Positions 45,871-55,696 of a DNA stretch of 64,000 nt are shown here, piece after piece. Origin of the DNA: an uncultured Acidobacteriia bacterium (GTDB lineage Bacteria > Acidobacteriota > Terriglobia > Bryobacterales > Bryobacteraceae); NCBI GenBank assembly GCA_903907865.1, contig CAIVPR010000182.1:1-64000 (forward strand), written 5' to 3'. The translations under genes and the position numbers were made by a program. Within the stretch, counting starts at the first letter, position 1, and each line of letters starts with the position of its first letter. Under the pieces are notes generated by a model that did not search any database, was not told the DNA's origin, and saw only the letters and a program-made list of their open reading frames with translations.

Positions 45871-46692
45871 GTGATCCGTCTTTTCCGCGGTCTTTCCCTG
45901 CCTATCCTCGCCCTGGCTTTCGCTGGCTGGTGCGTGGCCGACGACGTGGAGGATGCGTGGAAGAACATGGTTATGCAGGCCCTCTACGCCGCGGGGTCCA
46001 ATGACTACGCGCGCGCGGAGCAATTGCTGGTCAAGGCCCTGCACGAGGCGGAGCGGTTCGGCCCTTCCGACCCCCGGGTGGGCAGCACCCTCAACAGCCT
46101 CGGCTTGGTCTACCGTTCGCAACGGAAGTTTGGGCCCGCCGCTACTTCGTTCCAAAGATCGCTCGCGATTTTGGAAGAAGCATACGGGGCCGAAAGCTTG
46201 GATGTTGCCAATATCAACTACAACATCGGCTCCACGCTGGTCGACGATGGCAAATACGGTCAGGCGCTCCAGTTCCTTCAAAAGAGCATGGACCTCTACA
46301 CGCGGATATTGGGAGGCCAGAGCCTCAAGACGGCGGCTGCGGTCTGCGGGATCGGCGAGTCACACAGGGGCCTCAAGGCGTGGGGCGAGGCCGAAAAGAA
46401 TCTGAAACGCTGCGCTGAGATCCGCGAGGCGGACGGTGGAATCGTCAACAAGGAATTCGGGGACGCGATGAGCAGCCTGGCGGTTGTCTACCAGCAGGAG
46501 GGGAAATCCGCGCAGGCCGATTCCACCTACAAGCTGGCGGAAGGGATCCGGGAAAAAACTTACGGCATCATGAGCCAGGAGCTAGCCGACACGCTTGAGG
46601 CTCACGCCTCGCTGTTGAAGCAGTTGGGGCGCGAGAAGGATGCCGAGCGCAACATGTCGCTGGTCAACGCGATCCGGCGGCGACGGAAGTAG
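45871..46692 (+). CDS. Secreted tetratricopeptide-repeat protein
   Basis: 273 residues with a signal sequence and about five kinesin-light-chain-type TPR units (NDYARAEQLLVKALHEAERF, VGSTLNSLGLVYRSQRKFGP, LDVANINYNIGSTLVDDGKY and others). TPR units bind partner proteins; no enzyme motif is seen. Divergent from the response-regulator gene. Confidence 0.72.
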   Translation: MIRLFRGLSLPILALAFAGWCVADDVEDAWKNMVMQALYAAGSNDYARAEQLLVKALHEAERFGPSDPRVGSTLNSLGLVYRSQRKFGPAATSFQRSLAILEEAYGAESLDVANINYNIGSTLVDDGKYGQALQFLQKSMDLYTRILGGQSLKTAAAVCGIGESHRGLKAWGEAEKNLKRCAEIREADGGIVNKEFGDAMSSLAVVYQQEGKSAQADSTYKLAEGIREKTYGIMSQELADTLEAHASLLKQLGREKDAERNMSLVNAIRRRRK

Positions 46693-46710
46693 CCCTTCCG
46701 GGCGACCCGC

Positions 46711-46757
46711 CCCGATACAACCACCCCCGATATAACCACCCAAAATGTAACCAAGCC
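46711..46757. repeat. Three degenerate tandem repeats of about 15 nt
   Basis: CCCCGATACAACCAC, CCCCGATATAACCAC and AAAATGTAACCAAG follow one another between the TPR and VWFA-related genes. Each carries an (A/T)ACAACCA-like core. Too short to assign a function; could be a binding-site array. Confidence 0.4.
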
Positions 46758-46780
46758 GACGCGGGCCGCATCGATTCATC

Positions 46781-47926
46781 GTGCTCCAGCCATCGCCAAT
46801 TTCCACGCCCGGCAGGCGTGATTTCCTGTTCCAGTTCGCAGGTTTTTGCGCGGGTGCCTCGGCGCTGTCGGCGCAGGAGCCGGGCGCGACGTTTTCGTCC
46901 GACGTGCGCGTAGTCCAGGTACTGGCAAACGTGCGGGACAAAAAGGGCAAGGTGGTCACGGCGCTGGGCCAAGACGACTTCACCATCAGCGAGGATGGGC
47001 GTCCGCAGAAAATCAGCTATTTTTCGCACGAGACGGACCTTCCCCTCACGCTCGGGCTGCTGGTGGACACCAGCCTTAGCCAGCGGCGGGTCTTGGGCGA
47101 CGAGCGGTCGGCCAGCTTCCGGTTTCTGGACAAGGTGTTGCGGGCGGGCAAGGACAAGACCTTCGTCATCCACTTCGATTTCGAGACCGAGTTGCTGCAG
47201 GATCTGACCGACTCGCGTGTGGCGTTGCAGAAGGCTCTCGACCAGTTGCAGACGCCGCCGATGCAGGCCGGCCGTGGTGGCGGCGGACAGCGGGGGAACC
47301 AGGGCGGCGGCTATCCGGGTGGCGGTGGCGGGGGGTATCCGGGAGGCGGTGGCGGGGGAATTGGGTTTCCCGGCGGGATGGGCGGCGGTCGGCGACGTGG
47401 CGGCTATCCCGGAGGAGGCGGCGGACGCGGCCAAGCGCCGCCCAGGCAGGGCGCGGGCGGAGGCACGGTGCTTTATGACGCGGTCTATTTGGCATCGAAC
47501 GAAATCATGCGCCCGGAGACAGGCAGGAAGGCGCTGATCCTGCTCACTGACGGCGACGACCACGGCAGCCGCATTTTCCTCAACGACGCGATTGAATCGG
47601 CGCAGCGGTCGGACTGCATTGTGTACTCGATCCTGTTCGCCGACGAGCAGGCGGGGCGGCAGAACAACGGCAAGAGGGTGTTGGAGCAGATGTCGCGCGA
47701 AACCGGCGGAGCGTTTTTCGAGGTTTCGAAGAAGATGGGCATCGATGCCATCTACGAGCGGCTGCAGGAGGAGTTGCGCAGCCAGTACAACATCGGCTAC
47801 AACTCCGACGCCCAAGCGAATGCGACCGCCTACCGGACGATCAAAGTGGCCGTGCGGCAAGCGGGCATGACGGTACAGGCGCGCGAAGGGTACTACCCGT
47901 CGAACCCGAACGCGACGCCAAAATAG
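46781..47926 (+). CDS. VWFA-related acidobacterial-type protein with glycine-rich insert
   Basis: 381 residues from a GTG start. A twin-arginine-like signal (GRRDFLFQFAGFCAGASALS) precedes a VWFA-like domain of the type common in Acidobacteria (VVQVLANVRDKKGKVVTALG, QDDFTISEDGRPQKISYF, TLGLLVDTSLSQRRVLGDER and ALILLTDGDDHGSRI). The MIDAS-like DTSLS is present. A Gly/Pro/Arg-rich insert (about residues 161-228) splits the domain. The function of this family is unknown; it may bind ligands or take part in surface assembly. Confidence 0.82.
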   Translation: MLQPSPISTPGRRDFLFQFAGFCAGASALSAQEPGATFSSDVRVVQVLANVRDKKGKVVTALGQDDFTISEDGRPQKISYFSHETDLPLTLGLLVDTSLSQRRVLGDERSASFRFLDKVLRAGKDKTFVIHFDFETELLQDLTDSRVALQKALDQLQTPPMQAGRGGGGQRGNQGGGYPGGGGGGYPGGGGGGIGFPGGMGGGRRRGGYPGGGGGRGQAPPRQGAGGGTVLYDAVYLASNEIMRPETGRKALILLTDGDDHGSRIFLNDAIESAQRSDCIVYSILFADEQAGRQNNGKRVLEQMSRETGGAFFEVSKKMGIDAIYERLQEELRSQYNIGYNSDAQANATAYRTIKVAVRQAGMTVQAREGYYPSNPNATPK

Positions 47927-48038
47927 CGTCCGCCCGTGCGTTACAGACCGGTTGACGTTTCTTTGCGGTCGATTCATCGACTGGAGGGTAACTTCAGAGC
48001 CCCGCGCGGCATCGAAAAGAAACCGGGTCTGAATCAGC

Positions 48039-48827
48039 ATGAAAAAGCAATTCTACTTAGCCATTGGAGTGTTCTGCGCCGGATCGTTCGCGCTCGCGCA
48101 GGAGCCGGAGTCCACGGACCGGACAGCGGCCGCGCAGAGCGAGGCGACGGCTCCAGCGGCGCCCGCAGTCAATCCGGCAACTCCGGCGGTTGGCACTCCC
48201 ACCGCGCCCGCGGCCGACAAGCGGGCTTATGGCGTACTGCCAAACTACCGCACCGCGGAGTTGGGTACCATCTACGCGCCGATCACGGTCGGTCAGAAGT
48301 TCACCATTGCGCGGAAGGACAGTCTGGACTGGCCATCGTACATGACCGCCAGCATGTTCGCCGGGATCTCCCAGTTGAACAACAGCAACCCGTCTTTCGG
48401 GCAGGGTTTGGAGGGATACGCCAAGCGCTATGGCAGCTCGGCGATCGACCAGGTGGTGGGCAATTTCCTCACGGAAGCCATCCTGCCCAGCGCCTTCCAC
48501 CAGGATCCGCGCTACTTCCGCAAGGGCCACGGGTCGACGGTTTCGCGGATCGGGTACGCGATCTCGCGGTCGGCCATCTCGAAGAGCGACAACGGGAAGT
48601 GGGGTTTCAATGTGTCGGAATTCCTCGGCAACGGGATGGTGGCCTCACTTGGCAACCTGTACTACAAGGACGACCGTGGCTTCAGCCCGACCATGCAGCG
48701 CATGTTCTCGCAGATCCTGACGGACTCCCTGTCCCAGTGCCTGAAGGAGTATTGGCCGGACGCCAAGGCGTACCTGCAACGGCGCAAGGCCCGCAAGGAA
48801 GCGGCCAAGACAGCTGCCGGAATGTAG
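48039..48827 (+). CDS. Conserved acidobacterial secreted hypothetical protein
   Basis: 262 residues with a signal peptide (MKKQFYLAIGVFCAGSFALA) and an Ala/Pro-rich linker. The conserved block is YGVLPNYRTAE, then ARKDSLDWPSYMTASMFAGI and DQVVGNFLTEAILPSAFHQD. This resembles a family I have seen mainly in Acidobacteria and cannot name. It may be an outer-membrane or envelope protein. It lies 112 nt downstream of the VWFA gene in the same direction. Confidence 0.6.
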   Translation: MKKQFYLAIGVFCAGSFALAQEPESTDRTAAAQSEATAPAAPAVNPATPAVGTPTAPAADKRAYGVLPNYRTAELGTIYAPITVGQKFTIARKDSLDWPSYMTASMFAGISQLNNSNPSFGQGLEGYAKRYGSSAIDQVVGNFLTEAILPSAFHQDPRYFRKGHGSTVSRIGYAISRSAISKSDNGKWGFNVSEFLGNGMVASLGNLYYKDDRGFSPTMQRMFSQILTDSLSQCLKEYWPDAKAYLQRRKARKEAAKTAAGM

Positions 48828-48874
48828 TCCGGTGGGTGCTGGCCACGGTACCCCGACCAAGGTACCATAAATGA

Positions 48875-50212
<1,338 letters not shown>

Positions 50213-50232
50213 GCAAGCGACCGTCTGACATC

Positions 50233-50790
50233 TTAGAAATCGCTGGCCAGAAGCTCCGAGACCGGCACCGAGAATCCCGGCAACAGCGGGGTCTCGAGTG
50301 CTTGGTCTCCCCGGAGCAAGCCAATGGTCGACTGCCTGCGGATGAAGATCTCGGTGGTTGCGGTGTCCACTACCCAGACTTCCTGAGTTCCAGCGGCAAT
50401 GTATTCCAGAACTTTCTTGTTGACGTCCATCGCGGTTTCGGAGGGCGACAGGATCTCCACCGCGATGTCTGGGGCAAAGGGGACCGGAACCCGATTCGGA
50501 TCAATGGTCGTTGCCTGCACCCCAAGGAAGATCGACAGATCCGGCCGGCGGACGACACTGGTCGCAATTTGGCAATCAACCTCTGCTATCGTCCTGCCGA
50601 TTCGATTCCGGCGTAGATACGCGCGAATGAGGGATTCCAATCTGCCACGGATTTCGCCGTGCATCGGGGTGCCGCTGGGCATCGGGACCAGTTCTCCTTC
50701 CACCAGCTCATAGTCTTCCGTCTCGCCCGTGGCCATGCGGGCGAACTCGTCGACGGTCATCAGTGTGGCGGTCGCCATATGATCCATCAT
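50233..50790 (-). CDS. Uma2-family putative endonuclease (DUF820)
   Basis: About 186 residues. Restriction-enzyme-like (PD-(D/E)XK) fold common in cyanobacteria and Acidobacteria, often multicopy. Conserved: LVEGELVPMPSG, RRPDLSIFLG, FAPDIAVEILSPSE and GTQEVWVVD. Start uncertain among methionines at 50790, 50787 and 50778. Substrate and biological role remain unknown; it is probably mobile. It is convergent with argG. Confidence 0.8.
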   Translation of the reverse strand: MMDHMATATLMTVDEFARMATGETEDYELVEGELVPMPSGTPMHGEIRGRLESLIRAYLRRNRIGRTIAEVDCQIATSVVRRPDLSIFLGVQATTIDPNRVPVPFAPDIAVEILSPSETAMDVNKKVLEYIAAGTQEVWVVDTATTEIFIRRQSTIGLLRGDQALETPLLPGFSVPVSELLASDF

Positions 50791-51370
50791 GCCATGAATT
50801 CCGGTCCGTGCGCGCCGACGATGCAGGCCCTGGCCACACCGCACTTGCCGACGACGGGATGTTGCGGGAGATCATGCCGGAGCTGAACCGCATTTGCGGC
50901 ACGGGCCCAGCAGACGTGGCCGACTCTCCCGCCCGGACTTGATCAACGAGTTTTGGGTCCGCAAGCCTAGCGGGAAGGCCGTCGTGATCGAGAACCGGTA
51001 ACGCTTCTAGGCCCTTGCCGGCTCGACCATGCGGCAAGCCTTGGTCGACCGCGCCGAAAACGCCTTGCGCACAGACAGGGTGGCGTGACACCACGGTTCT
51101 ACCCGTAGGAAAGGGTCGGGGCGCCGGTGGCAAAGACTTCGAAACCCTCATCCACGGCAGCTCTCAACAGCGCCCCATTCTTGAGCCCCGCCCATCCCTT
51201 GAATCTGAGCGTGAATGGTTCCCCGAATAGTTAAGCTAACCTCCAACCGCCACTTCCCCCCCGTTCCGCCGGCTTGCAGCCACGGCCCGGACATCTCAGT
51301 TCGCCCCTGCCCTGAACCCGGTGCCGAGCACCCGCACCCTTGGCGTGCGCATTGCCCGCTCCCCCCCACC
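50791..51370. other. Gene-poor spacer
   Basis: Nearly 600 bp without a recognisable gene. The frame RADDAGPGHTALADD... on the plus strand and several proline-rich frames have shadow-like composition and many stops. The sequence may hold decayed genes, but nothing could be identified. Confidence 0.5.
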
Positions 51371-51560
51371 TACCCGCGGGGGAAGAGCGCATTCTCAAGC
51401 CTTAGGAGACGGACCTCTCGCTCGCCAAGCGCCATCATTGAAAGATTCTGCATCTTCCACACTACCGCCGGAAGCTCCCGCGCGACCGTGAGCGCCAATA
51501 ATGACCAGTCCGGTTCGCCGCTCTTGAAGGAGAGCAGGATCTGCGATGCGTTTCGGGCAT
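51371..51560 (-). pseudogene. Displaced C-terminus of the AbiEii-like toxin (frameshift)
   Basis: In a shifted frame, downstream of the toxin's reading frame, the sequence reads ILLSFKSGEPDWSLLALTVA, then RELPAVVWKMQNLSMM. This is the expected C-terminus of AbiEii/DUF1814 toxins. The toxin's own frame instead gives an Arg/Ser-rich tail after GMPETHR. The change in frame lies near 51545-51560. The second frame stops at 51371-51373. Confidence 0.6.
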
Positions 51561-52292
51561 GCCACCGACCATCTCGGCAACCAGTCGCTCCCTCGTGGCA
51601 ACAAGGTCGGCCAATGCGACAGGGGTGGCCGTCATGCCTTCAAAACCTCGCGTGAATTCGTCCGTGAGCGACTTGAATCCGGGCTTGAGGATTTCGGCCA
51701 TCGGCCGGTTGTGGCTGAGCAGGTAGACGACGAATGCCTGTCGAAGAGCGTCGTCGATGCCCTCATTGGCCAAGAGCAGTCTGACGTCAAAGAGATCGCG
51801 GGGATGCTGCCGATCCAGCGCCGCAACGATCTTCCCGGCATAGAGGTCAGCGCAGGATACGAGCCGCATTTCTGCAAATCCGAAGGCGGCCTCGACTGAC
51901 GGTGAAACCCTCCGGATCTCGGAGTCGAACACCGTGCCGCGCAGAACGGGCGTCACCTCGATCTTGATCTGCGCCCCCGCATGTCGGACGACAAGCTTGA
52001 CCACCGCCCCTTCCGACTGCACTTCGGCGATGCTCGTAGTCGACCTTCCAAACGCACTGTAAATTCTGCCCGCGATTCGCATCATGGCCCCGTTAATAGC
52101 GGCTAGCGATTCCGCCCGCGGCCGCAGCGGCAAGTAAACGAGATCAATGTCAACCGACAGGCGCGGCAGATCGCGGATGAAGAGATTGATGGCAGTTCCT
52201 CCCTTCAGTGCAAAACAATCCTCCTGTCCGATGTGGGGCAGTGCTCTTAGCAAGAGCCCGACTTGACGCTTGTATCTTTCGGCAAACGCCAT
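51462..52292 (-). CDS. AbiEii/AbiGii-type nucleotidyltransferase toxin, frameshifted C-terminus
   Basis: About 276 residues. AbiEii toxins are nucleotidyltransferases of the type IV abortive-infection TA system. The family core is present: CFALKGGTAINLFIRDLPRL, SVDIDLVYLPLRPRAES and the segment RLVSCADLYAGKIVAALDRQ, with the RDLFDVRLLLANEG motif. The GS and DxD motifs (KGGTAIN and VDIDLV) are intact. The expected C-terminus is in another frame (see 51371-51560), so the protein ends in an aberrant RSCSPSRAANRTG... tail. Start MAFAERYKRQ was chosen because its ATG overlaps the antitoxin stop (TGATG). Confidence 0.8.
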   Translation of the reverse strand: MAFAERYKRQVGLLLRALPHIGQEDCFALKGGTAINLFIRDLPRLSVDIDLVYLPLRPRAESLAAINGAMMRIAGRIYSAFGRSTTSIAEVQSEGAVVKLVVRHAGAQIKIEVTPVLRGTVFDSEIRRVSPSVEAAFGFAEMRLVSCADLYAGKIVAALDRQHPRDLFDVRLLLANEGIDDALRQAFVVYLLSHNRPMAEILKPGFKSLTDEFTRGFEGMTATPVALADLVATRERLVAEMVGGMPETHRRSCSPSRAANRTGHYWRSRSRGSFRR

Positions 52293-53122
52293 CAAAGATC
52301 CTCCGGCACGGTGATCTGGTGGGCAGTATCGAACCTGCCACCGCGCACGATCATCCGTTTGCCTTTTCCAATGCCGATGAGAGATCTGTTGATGTGCTTC
52401 AGCCACGCATGCTGGTGCCGGTCCGCAAAGAAGAAGAACAGGCGCTTTACCTTGACGCTGCGACAGTCGAGCAGCAGGTTCTCCAAGCGTCGCGGACTGA
52501 GGTTTGCCAAGCCTTCAACCACCATGTCCACCTCATGAAAACTGTCGCCATTGGGCAGTTCACCGAGCAGTTCGAGCAACGCCCGCTCGGCGGAGGAATG
52601 GACGAGAGAGCTGCCCTCCCACGATTGGGAAGCCAACCCGCCTTCGCGCGTGTGTTCTCGGAAACCCGATTGGGGCGTCGATGCATCGGGCGGCAATGTC
52701 TTGGTGACTCCGGCAGGGTGGGCGAAGAGCCTCTGGCTGTTGCGATAGGCGAACTCGATGCCAAGGGGCAGCTTGTCAAGCCATCTCGGAGGCGACTGGG
52801 GGCCGTACAGATAAACTCTGGATGTCTCGGCCATCGGCACGAAGTGCGCGAAGCCCTGCAACTGGAGGGCGGAGCGCCCTCCGATGATCAGATCCTTCTC
52901 GAGCAACGTCTGAAGCGATACCACGACTTGCTGCCAGGTCAGCGGACTTTGGCCGCGGCGATAAACCAGCCCCGCCGGATGCTTCAACCACCCAGCCGTG
53001 ACGTACTGGCTGCGCAACGACGTGGAATAATCGTGACTGTTCATCCATGCCGAGTCGGCGAGCAGCCCCTCGGGGAGGAGCCTCTCTAGGCGGTTCAATT
53101 TTCCTCGATTTGACTCAGTCAT
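52292..53122 (-). CDS. AbiEi-type antitoxin
   Basis: 276 residues. AbiEi antitoxins have an N-terminal winged-helix DNA-binding domain and a C-terminal domain that counteracts AbiEii; they also autorepress. The N-terminal region (LERLLPEGLLADSAWMNSHD, then YSTSLRSQYVTAGWLKHPAG) and the GGRSALQLQGFAHFVPM segment fit the family. The C-terminal region ends NRSLIGIGKGKRMIVRGGRF. It is immediately upstream of the toxin with a one-base overlap (TGATG). Looks intact, unlike the toxin. Confidence 0.75.
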   Translation of the reverse strand: MTESNRGKLNRLERLLPEGLLADSAWMNSHDYSTSLRSQYVTAGWLKHPAGLVYRRGQSPLTWQQVVVSLQTLLEKDLIIGGRSALQLQGFAHFVPMAETSRVYLYGPQSPPRWLDKLPLGIEFAYRNSQRLFAHPAGVTKTLPPDASTPQSGFREHTREGGLASQSWEGSSLVHSSAERALLELLGELPNGDSFHEVDMVVEGLANLSPRRLENLLLDCRSVKVKRLFFFFADRHQHAWLKHINRSLIGIGKGKRMIVRGGRFDTAHQITVPEDL

Positions 53123-53227
53123 ACTAAGTAAAATAGCATCACCTCAAACTTCTGCCCGGCTCAGAAGATCGCTCGACTGCTCTGATTCGTGGCGCCGTCG
53201 TCATGCGCAAGCCGCTTAGTTTTTCGC

Positions 53228-53713
53228 ACGGAACCTCTCCGGTGCCCCGGGCGACATCGTCGGCTGGGGTTTCACTCTCTTCAACGACACCGACGACCTG
53301 GTCGTGACGGGCTCGGACTACATCTCTGGAACCCAAGTTGGCACCTATTCGGATTTCATCAGTCCCAGCAGTTCATGGTGATCGGCCCTTCCCCCGAGGC
53401 CGAGACATGGACCCAAGCCTTCGACGCGACCGCCAAGACCGGCGTCGGCCAGTACACGGTCAGTTCAACAGCCGTAATCGGGGCACACTCCTATGGCACC
53501 GTCTCGCTGACCTACGATCTATACAGCGTGGATCCCAACGACCCATCCTTCGACCCGGGCATCGACACCGTCTCAAGCGGCAACACAATCACTGCGAACG
53601 CCTCCATAGACGTCACATCAGTCAGTACCAACACCCCGGAACCCGCCCTCGCCCCGCTCCTCGGCCTGACCTGCCTCGCGTGCGCCCACCGGTCACGACG
53701 CTCGCACAAATAG
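53228..53713 (+). pseudogene. Broken PEP-CTERM protein gene
   Basis: Two frames carry one protein. The first reads NLSGAPGDIVGWGFTLFNDT and SGTQVGTYSDFISPS, begins right after a TAG (53217-53219) and ends at a TGA (53379-53381). The second continues QQFMVIGPSPEAETWTQAFD, then VSLTYDLYSVDPNDPSFDPG, and ends in a PEP-CTERM tail (TPEPALAPLLGLTCLACAHR). The frames join near 53355-53380, implying a frameshift, and the signal peptide is missing. An inactive remnant is the simplest reading. Confidence 0.6.
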
Positions 53714-53895
53714 TCCCCAGCAGCGGCCAGCTTTGTCGATTCAACAGCTTACGGCGCTCCCGCCCCCCGCTTCGACCTCAAGATAGGGCAGCTTTCGCAG
53801 GCTCCATGGGTTACAATCTGGAACCGTGAGACACCCCTATGCAAATCGCGCTGGACAGAATGACGGGTCGTGCCTCGCGACCTATTTTGGAAAAA

Positions 53896-54085
53896 CACCA
53901 AACGAACCCGAGCCCCAATTCTCAGGTTCCGCGATCCACCGATTTGCCAAACGAACCCGACCAGCACGCGTCAGGGTCTATCGACACGAAAATCAAATTT
54001 TGCCGAACGAACCCGGGAACGCATCACCTCTCCAAACAGCCATCCCCCAAGTTTTCGTTTTTGCCGAACGAACCCGAGACCCCGC
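53896..54085. repeat. Four short direct repeats (TTTGCCGAACGAACCCGAG-like)
   Basis: AACGAACCCG occurs at 53901, 53950, 54006 and 54067. Each copy follows a GCCG/GCCA- or CACCA-like lead; the third and fourth extend to TTTTGCCGAACGAACCCG. Spacing is 49, 56 and 61 nt, and the sequences between copies are unrelated. It lies in the 350-nt gap before the M16 operon. From memory, similar iterated short elements occur in intergenic regions of Acidobacteria and Planctomycetes. It does not fit CRISPR because the repeats are short and variably spaced. Confidence 0.6.
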
Positions 54086-54166
54086 CCCAACCCGACAACC
54101 ACCGGAACCCCGCCCCAACACTTCCCGTCATTCAACTTGGTAGAGTCAAGGTTTGTGGAGGATCGT

Positions 54167-55696
54167 TTGAATATTCGCAGTACAACCAGATGGAGAGGCG
54201 CGTTTGCGGCGTTGGCGCTAGCCGCCGGCCTCCAGGCACAGGACCTGAAGCAGTTCGAAAAGCGCGTCACCGAGTTCGACCTCGCCAACGGCCTGCACTT
54301 CATCGTGCTGGAACGGCACGAGGCCCCCGTGGTTTCATTCCACACCTACGTCAACGCCGGGTCGGTGGACGACCCCAAGGGCAAGACCGGAATCGCCCAC
54401 ATGTTCGAACACATGGCGTTCAAGGGGACCGACCTGATCGGCACCACCGACGCCGCGGCGGAGAAAAAGGCGCTGGCGGCGGTCGAGGCGGCCTACGACG
54501 CCCTCGACGTCGAGAAGATCAAGGGCAAGCGCGCCGATAAGGCCGCCATCGCCAAGCTGCAAGGAGCCCTCGACGCAGCCATCGAGAAAGCGGGCACCTA
54601 CGTCGTACCCAACAAGTACCCGCAGATCATCGACGAGAACGGCGGCGTCGGCATGAACGCCGGCACCGGCGAGGACTCCACCACCTACTTCTATAACTTC
54701 CCGGCCAACCGCGTGGAACTGTGGTTTTACTTGGAATCGTCCCGTTTCCTCCACCCCGTCCTCCGCGAGTTCTACAAGGAGCGCAGCGTGGTCCGCGAGG
54801 AACGCCGCCTGCGCACCGAGTCCGACCCCCAAGGCAAGCTGGTGGAGCAACTCGCGGCGACCGCGATGATCGCCCATCCCTACCACGTTCCGCCGGTGGG
54901 CTGGGCGAGCGACATTGAGAATCTGCGGACCGACGACGCCCGCCAGTTCTTCGAAAAGTACTATGCGCCAGGCAATATGACGATCTCCATCGTCGGCGAT
55001 GTCGATCCCGCCCGCATGAAGGCGCTCGCCGAGGCCTATTTTGGGCGCATGGCGAAGAGGCCTGTGCCCGGACCCATCGTCTCGGTGGAACCGGCGCAGG
55101 AAGGCGAACGCCGGGTGTCGATCGAATCCCCGACGCAGCCCGTCGAATTCATCGCCTACCATCGGCCCAACCAGAACGACAGGGACGACCCGGTGTTCGA
55201 CGTCGCGGCCTCTCTGCTTTCAGGAGGTCGCACCAGCATCCTCTATAAGGACATGGTGCGAGACAAGCGCATCGCGCTGGCTGCGCAAGCCGACGCCACG
55301 TTCCCCGGCGGCAAGTACCCCGGGCTCTTCCTCTTCGTGCTGGTCCCCGCCCAAGGCCACACCTTGGCCGAGAACGAGAAGGAACTTGACACCATGCTCG
55401 CCAAGTTTTCGAGCGAGCCGATCGACGAAGCGGCTCTGGCACGCGTCAAAACCAAGACGCGGGCGGGTGTGATCCAACAATTGGACAGCAACCAGGGGCT
55501 AGCCCAGTTGCTCGCCTATTACCACGTCAACTACGGCAACTGGAGGGTTCTGTTCACCGGCCTGGAGGACATCGACAAGGTGACCGCGGCCGACGTCCAA
55601 CGCGTGGCCAAGCAATACTTCGCGCCACGCAACCGCACCGTGGCATACACCTACCAACCGGCCGAAAAAGAGACCAAGCAGGGGGATTCGAAGTGA
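54167..55696 (+). CDS. M16 zinc metallopeptidase, catalytic subunit
   Basis: 509 residues. M16 peptidases degrade peptides in a clamshell chamber; two homologous domains are needed. The inverted zinc motif HxxEH is present in GIAHMFEHMAFKG, with the downstream Glu region (EDSTTYFYNFPANRVELWFY). A signal peptide (RGAFAALALAAGLQAQ) places it in the periplasm. The start is a TTG at 54167: GGAGG lies 5 nt upstream and no ATG is available. It overlaps the second M16 gene by 4 nt (GTGA). An insertion of about 50 residues follows HxxEH (DAAAEKKALAAVEAAYDALD). Confidence 0.85.
   Translation: MNIRSTTRWRGAFAALALAAGLQAQDLKQFEKRVTEFDLANGLHFIVLERHEAPVVSFHTYVNAGSVDDPKGKTGIAHMFEHMAFKGTDLIGTTDAAAEKKALAAVEAAYDALDVEKIKGKRADKAAIAKLQGALDAAIEKAGTYVVPNKYPQIIDENGGVGMNAGTGEDSTTYFYNFPANRVELWFYLESSRFLHPVLREFYKERSVVREERRLRTESDPQGKLVEQLAATAMIAHPYHVPPVGWASDIENLRTDDARQFFEKYYAPGNMTISIVGDVDPARMKALAEAYFGRMAKRPVPGPIVSVEPAQEGERRVSIESPTQPVEFIAYHRPNQNDRDDPVFDVAASLLSGGRTSILYKDMVRDKRIALAAQADATFPGGKYPGLFLFVLVPAQGHTLAENEKELDTMLAKFSSEPIDEAALARVKTKTRAGVIQQLDSNQGLAQLLAYYHVNYGNWRVLFTGLEDIDKVTAADVQRVAKQYFAPRNRTVAYTYQPAEKETKQGDSK

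Noticed and set aside
47265-47465. Gly-rich repeats as a DNA minisatellite without coding role
   Set aside because: They stay in frame within the VWFA-related gene, so they are reported as a protein insert.
50791-51370. A possible decayed gene in the spacer after Uma2
   Set aside because: Several frames have short runs of ordinary residues but many stops, and I could not match any family.
53896-54085. A CRISPR array at the AACGAACCCG repeats
   Set aside because: The shared core is only about 10-18 nt, spacing is irregular (49-61 nt), there are four copies, and no cas genes are present.
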